Assembly: GCA_002348045.1 (NCBI GenBank)
Contig: DDYO01000130.1
Location: 1 to 9,484, forward strand
Reading direction: 5' to 3'
Source: Anaerolineales bacterium UBA2232
GTDB taxonomy: Bacteria > Chloroflexota > Anaerolineae > UBA2200
DNA length: 9,484 nt
Positions 6,815-9,484 of this stretch are shown in pieces (the first letter of the stretch is position 1; each line of letters opens with the position of its first letter). The notes beneath the pieces were generated by a model that did not search any database, had not been told where the DNA came from, and worked only from the letters and a program-made list of their open reading frames with translations. The position numbers and the translations under genes were made by a program.

Positions 6815-7672
6815 TCAGCCCGAGGTGGCGCGCTTCTTTTCGCCCTCCTTCTTGAACTCGTCGTAAACCCGCTCGACGCTGCTCCGTACTCGTCGCTCCA
6901 TGGTGTCGCGAGCGTCGCCCTGGAACGGGAAAAAGTCCTGCATCTTGACTTTGTCCACGGTTTCTCGCCTCGTGTAATCGTTGAGAAAGTTCTCGTAGAC
7001 GCGCTCGCGCATGCGGGTGATATAGTCGATGAGGATGTCGACGTCGGCAAGGGAGCACACGCCGCCGCGCCCAGGGACGATAACCTCCACGTCACTCATT
7101 GCCCGGATTTGCTCGAGTACATGAAGCCAGCGCAGCGTGTTGGCTTGCCCAAGGGATGGGTGCTCACCGCAGGTTACCACATTGCCGGTGAAGAGGACAC
7201 GCGACTGGGATAGGTGCACCATGATGCTGGCCGAAGTGTGACCACCCACATGCCGCAGGCGCAACTCACGCTCGCCAGTGTAGATGGTCATCTCTTTGAC
7301 AAAGCCCAATTCGGGGGGGACAATCCGGGTCCGGCTCAGGTGTAAGTCACTGTCGGGGATCTTCTCGTGGCTCAGGAAGCGCTGCAAGTAGGATTCATCG
7401 TAGCGCTGCATCTCAACCCAAGCGAGCTGGTGGGCAATCGTGGCAGCGGGGAAGTAACAGTTGCCCAGTACTCGCTCTACCAGGTAGTCGGTATTGATGA
7501 GAAAAGCAATTCCCTCTCTCGACACCGTGCCGATCTGCTTCAACCAGTCCGATGCATCAGAGGGCAGCATCGGCGAATCGATGAGAATCGCTCCCTCCAA
7601 GGTGGCCACACAGCCGACGTTTCCTGAGCGATAGCGACTCTCGAAATAGATTCCATCGGCGACCTCAAGCAT
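6815..7672 (-). CDS. Metallo-beta-lactamase-fold protein lacking most metal ligands (probable pseudoenzyme)
   Basis: The 285-residue product follows the layout of MBL-fold hydrolases: an N-terminal GVYF-like strand region, GAILIDSPM (27-35), LINT (58-61), HVGGHTSASIMVHL (141-154), RVLFTGNVV (158-166), VIVPGRGGV (197-205), and a charged helical C-terminal extension (220-285). In active members the LINT segment continues HxHxDH. Here it reads DYLVE, so Asp62, Leu64, Val65 and Glu66 stand in place of His, His, Asp and His. The bridging aspartate in FTGD is Asn164, and the last histidine of PGHG is Arg202. Only His145 of GGHT remains. The reading frame is intact and framed by good signals (GGAGG at 7684-7680, 7 nt before ATG), so this is not simple decay. 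It probably does not hydrolyse by the usual dinuclear zinc chemistry; binding, structural or regulatory roles are possible. It starts 15 nt after the AlaX-like gene. Confidence 0.85.
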   Translation of the reverse strand: MLEVADGIYFESRYRSGNVGCVATLEGAILIDSPMLPSDASDWLKQIGTVSREGIAFLINTDYLVERVLGNCYFPAATIAHQLAWVEMQRYDESYLQRFLSHEKIPDSDLHLSRTRIVPPELGFVKEMTIYTGERELRLRHVGGHTSASIMVHLSQSRVLFTGNVVTCGEHPSLGQANTLRWLHVLEQIRAMSDVEVIVPGRGGVCSLADVDILIDYITRMRERVYENFLNDYTRRETVDKVKMQDFFPFQGDARDTMERRVRSSVERVYDEFKKEGEKKRATSG

Positions 7673-7687
7673 ACCGGCGCCTCCCTT

Positions 7688-8881
7688 TCATGACCTGATG
7701 ATGACGGCTCGTCCGGTCTCGAGAGCTTCGGATAACCGGACGCCGGGGAGCCCGCCTCCCTGTGCAAAGTGCGATGCGCCTCCCCCACTCCCACCTACTG
7801 CCTGACAGGTCTCCTTCAGCACACTGGACATATCCATGGCAAGATCCGGTGTGCGTGCAAAGAACAGACGGGCCTGCACCCCACCTGTACCCAGCAGGAT
7901 GACCGTGGCGGTACCCTGACTCAGCCGAAGGGCCAGCCGGCGAACCTCCTGAGGGTCGCGGTCCGGATAGGCCTCGACAACAATAGCGCTGTCACGCCAG
8001 CGCGGAGCGGCCGCAACCAAAGCCTCGGCTTCATAGCCCAGAGCGACCTCCTGCAGGCGGCTCACCTGACGTCGACTCTCGGCGGCCTCATCGGCAAGCC
8101 TCTGGATGGCGCCAGGCAGCTCCTGATCCTTCACGCTAAAGCTGTGAGCCATCTCGGTCACAGCCGCATTCTTCCAGCGATAGTCTCTCAGGGCGCGCCA
8201 GCCGCACAGGAACTCTACGCGGGTCTCTTGACCCCGGCGTTCCCACCTGCGAACCACAATGCTCCCGACTTCTCCGGAGCGAGCGCAGTGAGTTCCCCCA
8301 CAAGGGATCAGGTCGAGCTCGGGAACCTCAACGATGCGGATGTCGTGGTCCACGTGGGGTGGTTTGCGCAGCAGTAGCGCGCTCAGTTCCTCGGCCATAA
8401 CGAAGCGGGCGATGATGGGATGATCGGAGTATACCGCCTGATTTGCCAGGTCCTCGACAGCGTGTAACTCCTCAAGTTCCCACGATGGTCGATCGAGGTC
8501 AATGGTACAAGATTCCTCACCCAGGTGAAAGCCAACCGTCGCCGCACCGAACAACTTTTCGAAGGCAGCGGAGAGGATGTGCTGGCCTGTGTGCTGCTGC
8601 ATGTGGTCAAACCGCCGGCCCCACAGCACCTTGCCGTGGACGCTGGGTCCGTGCACCACCCCCTGCACCCAGTGGACGACATCACCATCTCTTTCCTCGA
8701 CGTTCAGGACCTCACGGCCGTCCAGGTGGCCGAGGTCACAGGGCTGACCACCGCCGGTGGGATAGAAGCACGTGCGGTCGAGAATGACCCCGAGAAGGCC
8801 CTGCTCTCCTGAAAAGGTGCGGACCAACTGGGCGTCAAACTCCATCTGATAGGCGTCCTGGTAGTAGAGTCGTGTCGTCAT
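7688..8881 (-). CDS. AlaX-L type alanyl-tRNA editing protein with C-terminal DHHA1 domain
   Basis: The 397-residue product is like the editing half of alanyl-tRNA synthetase without the catalytic core. Residues 1-90 form the beta-barrel, with CFYPTGGGQPCDLG (38-51) as hallmark. Residues 90-240 form the editing domain, with zinc-site residues His97 and His101 (HTGQHIL) and Cys194 and His198 (CGGTHCA). A charged, probably coiled-coil stretch spans about 252-294. A DHHA1 domain fills 295-397, with GGSGGGASHFAQGGG (363-377). AlaX-L proteins hydrolyse mischarged Ser-tRNA(Ala) or Gly-tRNA(Ala) in trans in the cytosol. All zinc ligands are present and the length is normal for the long form, so it should be active. 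It is the first gene of the four-gene minus-strand operon and is transcribed from the leftward promoter at 8949-8977. The ribosome site is weak (GGGG about 7 nt before ATG). Confidence 0.93.
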   Translation of the reverse strand: MTTRLYYQDAYQMEFDAQLVRTFSGEQGLLGVILDRTCFYPTGGGQPCDLGHLDGREVLNVEERDGDVVHWVQGVVHGPSVHGKVLWGRRFDHMQQHTGQHILSAAFEKLFGAATVGFHLGEESCTIDLDRPSWELEELHAVEDLANQAVYSDHPIIARFVMAEELSALLLRKPPHVDHDIRIVEVPELDLIPCGGTHCARSGEVGSIVVRRWERRGQETRVEFLCGWRALRDYRWKNAAVTEMAHSFSVKDQELPGAIQRLADEAAESRRQVSRLQEVALGYEAEALVAAAPRWRDSAIVVEAYPDRDPQEVRRLALRLSQGTATVILLGTGGVQARLFFARTPDLAMDMSSVLKETCQAVGGSGGGASHFAQGGGLPGVRLSEALETGRAVIIRS

Positions 8882-8948
8882 AGTGTACCCCGCAACGGCT
8901 TGCCCGCATTCGTGCTCACCATGGGGGAATCACCGGCGGGCGGCAGGG

Positions 8949-8977
8949 ATTATAGCGCTGGGCTATGCGGAGGTCAA
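8949..8977 (-). promoter_or_regulatory. Leftward sigma-70 promoter of the AlaX/MBL/GH31 operon
   Basis: On the minus strand: TTGACC (8977-8972), a 17-nt spacer, and a perfect TATAAT (8954-8949). Transcription would start near 8942, giving a leader of about 60 nt before ATG 8881. The match is 11 of 12 to consensus. Confidence 0.8.
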
Positions 8978-8994
8978 CCAGCGTTCAGAGCGAT

Positions 8995-9022
8995 TTGACC
9001 AGAGCCAAGCCCTCACTATAAT
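8995..9022 (+). promoter_or_regulatory. Rightward sigma-70 promoter of the nitrilase-family gene
   Basis: TTGACC (8995-9000), a 16-nt spacer, and a perfect TATAAT (9017-9022). The expected start is near 9029, about 47 nt before ATG 9076. Its -35 faces that of the leftward promoter across 17 nt, so the two hexamers form an inverted repeat. Confidence 0.8.
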
Positions 9023-9029
9023 GTCACCA

Positions 9030-9049
9030 AATAGTACAAATGTTCTATT
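9030..9049. promoter_or_regulatory. Operator-like 20-nt dyad overlapping the expected start of the nitrilase transcript
   Basis: The sequence pattern is AATAG-t-ACA-aa-TGT-t-CTATT. Eight of ten symmetric base pairs match, with single mismatches at 9035/9044 and at the centre. It lies 7 nt after the -10 box, where a bound repressor would block transcription. The core GTAC-N4-GTTC differs by one base from the GAAC-N4-GTTC core known for Gram-positive-type LexA boxes. Other dimeric repressors are possible. Confidence 0.5.
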
Positions 9050-9065
9050 CTCTGGAGAATCAATG

Positions 9066-9071
9066 AGGAGG
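9066..9071 (+). promoter_or_regulatory. Ribosome binding site of the nitrilase-family gene
   Basis: AGGAGG, continuing as AGGAGGAG to 9073, is 4 nt before ATG 9076 and sets that start. Confidence 0.75.
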
Positions 9072-9075
9072 AGTT

Positions 9076-9484
9076 ATGAGATCGGTCGCTGTGGCCACGG
9101 TGCAAATGGCGCCCCGATTCGCGGACCCTGAGTCGAATCTGGAGCGCATGGGGAAATGGCTAGAGGATATCTGCCGCCAGCAAAAGGTGGATCTAATTGT
9201 CTTTCCAGAGCTAGCGACGACGGGCTATGAGTGTGGAGTGCGTTTCGCTGATCTGGCTGATCATGTAGGGGGCCATACGGTGGGCTACCTGGCAAAGCGC
9301 GCAGCCGACTATGATGTCCATCTGGCCTTTGGCATGGTGGAGAAGCATAAAGTCGAGAGTGTGCTTTACGACTCGGCGTTCTTGATCGACAACACGGGGG
9401 AAGTCAGCCTGACCTACCGCAAAGTTCACTTGCGTGGAGAGGAGCGGTTAGCCTTCCGGCCCGGCTACCGGCTCGACATCGTGG
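9076..9484 (+). CDS. Nitrilase-superfamily (carbon-nitrogen hydrolase) protein, 3' truncated by the window
   Basis: The first 136 residues are visible. The start of the alpha-beta-beta-alpha fold is typical: VAVATVQMAPRFADPESNLE (4-23), IVFPELATTGYE with catalytic Glu45, AFGMVEK (84-90), LYDSAFLID, and YRKVHLRGEER with catalytic Lys116. The nucleophilic cysteine would fall beyond the window. Members hydrolyse amides, ureido compounds or nitriles (for example N-carbamoyl compounds, omega-amides, or glutamine for NAD synthetase). The visible part does not decide which; an aliphatic amidase, carbamoylase or omega-amidase is more likely than a true nitrilase because most branches are amidases. 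It is transcribed divergently from the AlaX operon through a strong promoter with an adjacent dyad, so regulation by a dimeric repressor is plausible. Confidence 0.9.
   Translation, partial: MRSVAVATVQMAPRFADPESNLERMGKWLEDICRQQKVDLIVFPELATTGYECGVRFADLADHVGGHTVGYLAKRAADYDVHLAFGMVEKHKVESVLYDSAFLIDNTGEVSLTYRKVHLRGEERLAFRPGYRLDIV

Noticed and set aside
6805..7095. N-terminal extension of the small gene back to 7095
   Set aside because: This part is an out-of-frame shadow of the MBL-fold gene (serine/arginine/threonine-rich); AGGAG at 6811-6807 sets the true start.
8883..9131. 82-residue plus-strand open frame over the divergent promoter region
   Set aside because: It covers both promoters and the dyad, has no ribosome site, and overlaps the nitrilase start in another frame.

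Overview
The window looks like a G+C-rich (about 60% by eye) bacterial chromosome. Starts are mostly preceded by AGGAGG-type ribosome sites, one start is TTG, and the promoters match sigma-70. The mix of a B12-dependent methyl-transfer corrinoid protein, an HpcH/HpaI aldolase with an AGT-type transaminase, AlaX-L, a GH31 glucosidase and a nitrilase would fit an uncultivated Chloroflexota-like anaerobe or facultative organism. That placement is an inference from gene content; there is no rRNA or marker gene. No CRISPR, tRNA, rRNA, IS element or phage gene was seen.

Left block, plus strand (1-2944). The tail of a membrane-anchored protein overlaps by 10 nt the start of a corrinoid protein with an intact DxHxxG cobalamin motif. 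An HpcH/HpaI-type aldolase (946-1708) follows; it is complete in content but broken by a one-base frame change inside a 12-nt perfect palindrome. Then comes an intact class V PLP aminotransferase of the alanine-glyoxylate/serine-pyruvate type. Aldolase and transaminase are 33 nt apart and could act on the same small 2-oxo acids (pyruvate, glyoxylate).

Middle (2945-4260). A convergent NUDIX hydrolase of the CoA-diphosphatase (NudL) type lies on the minus strand. It seems to have its own promoter, placed so that the message would be leaderless. Upstream of it is about 0.5 kb with no recognisable gene.

Right block, minus strand (8881 down to 4261). This is an apparent four-gene operon: an AlaX-L type Ala-tRNA editing protein, a metallo-beta-lactamase-fold protein that has lost nearly all its metal ligands, an unrecognised protein of about 104 aa, and a GH31 alpha-glucosidase. 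Spacings are 15, 13 and 39 nt. The small gene and the glucosidase are in the same frame, separated by one TAG.

Far right (8882-9484). A divergent promoter region has two near-consensus sigma-70 promoters back to back (TTGACC-17-TATAAT leftward, TTGACC-16-TATAAT rightward). A 20-nt operator-like dyad just after the rightward -10 resembles a Gram-positive-type SOS box. The rightward promoter serves a nitrilase-superfamily gene that runs off the window.

The most unusual items are the ligand-less metallo-beta-lactamase-fold protein in the AlaX/GH31 operon, the palindrome-located frameshift, and the divergent promoter region with its dyad.
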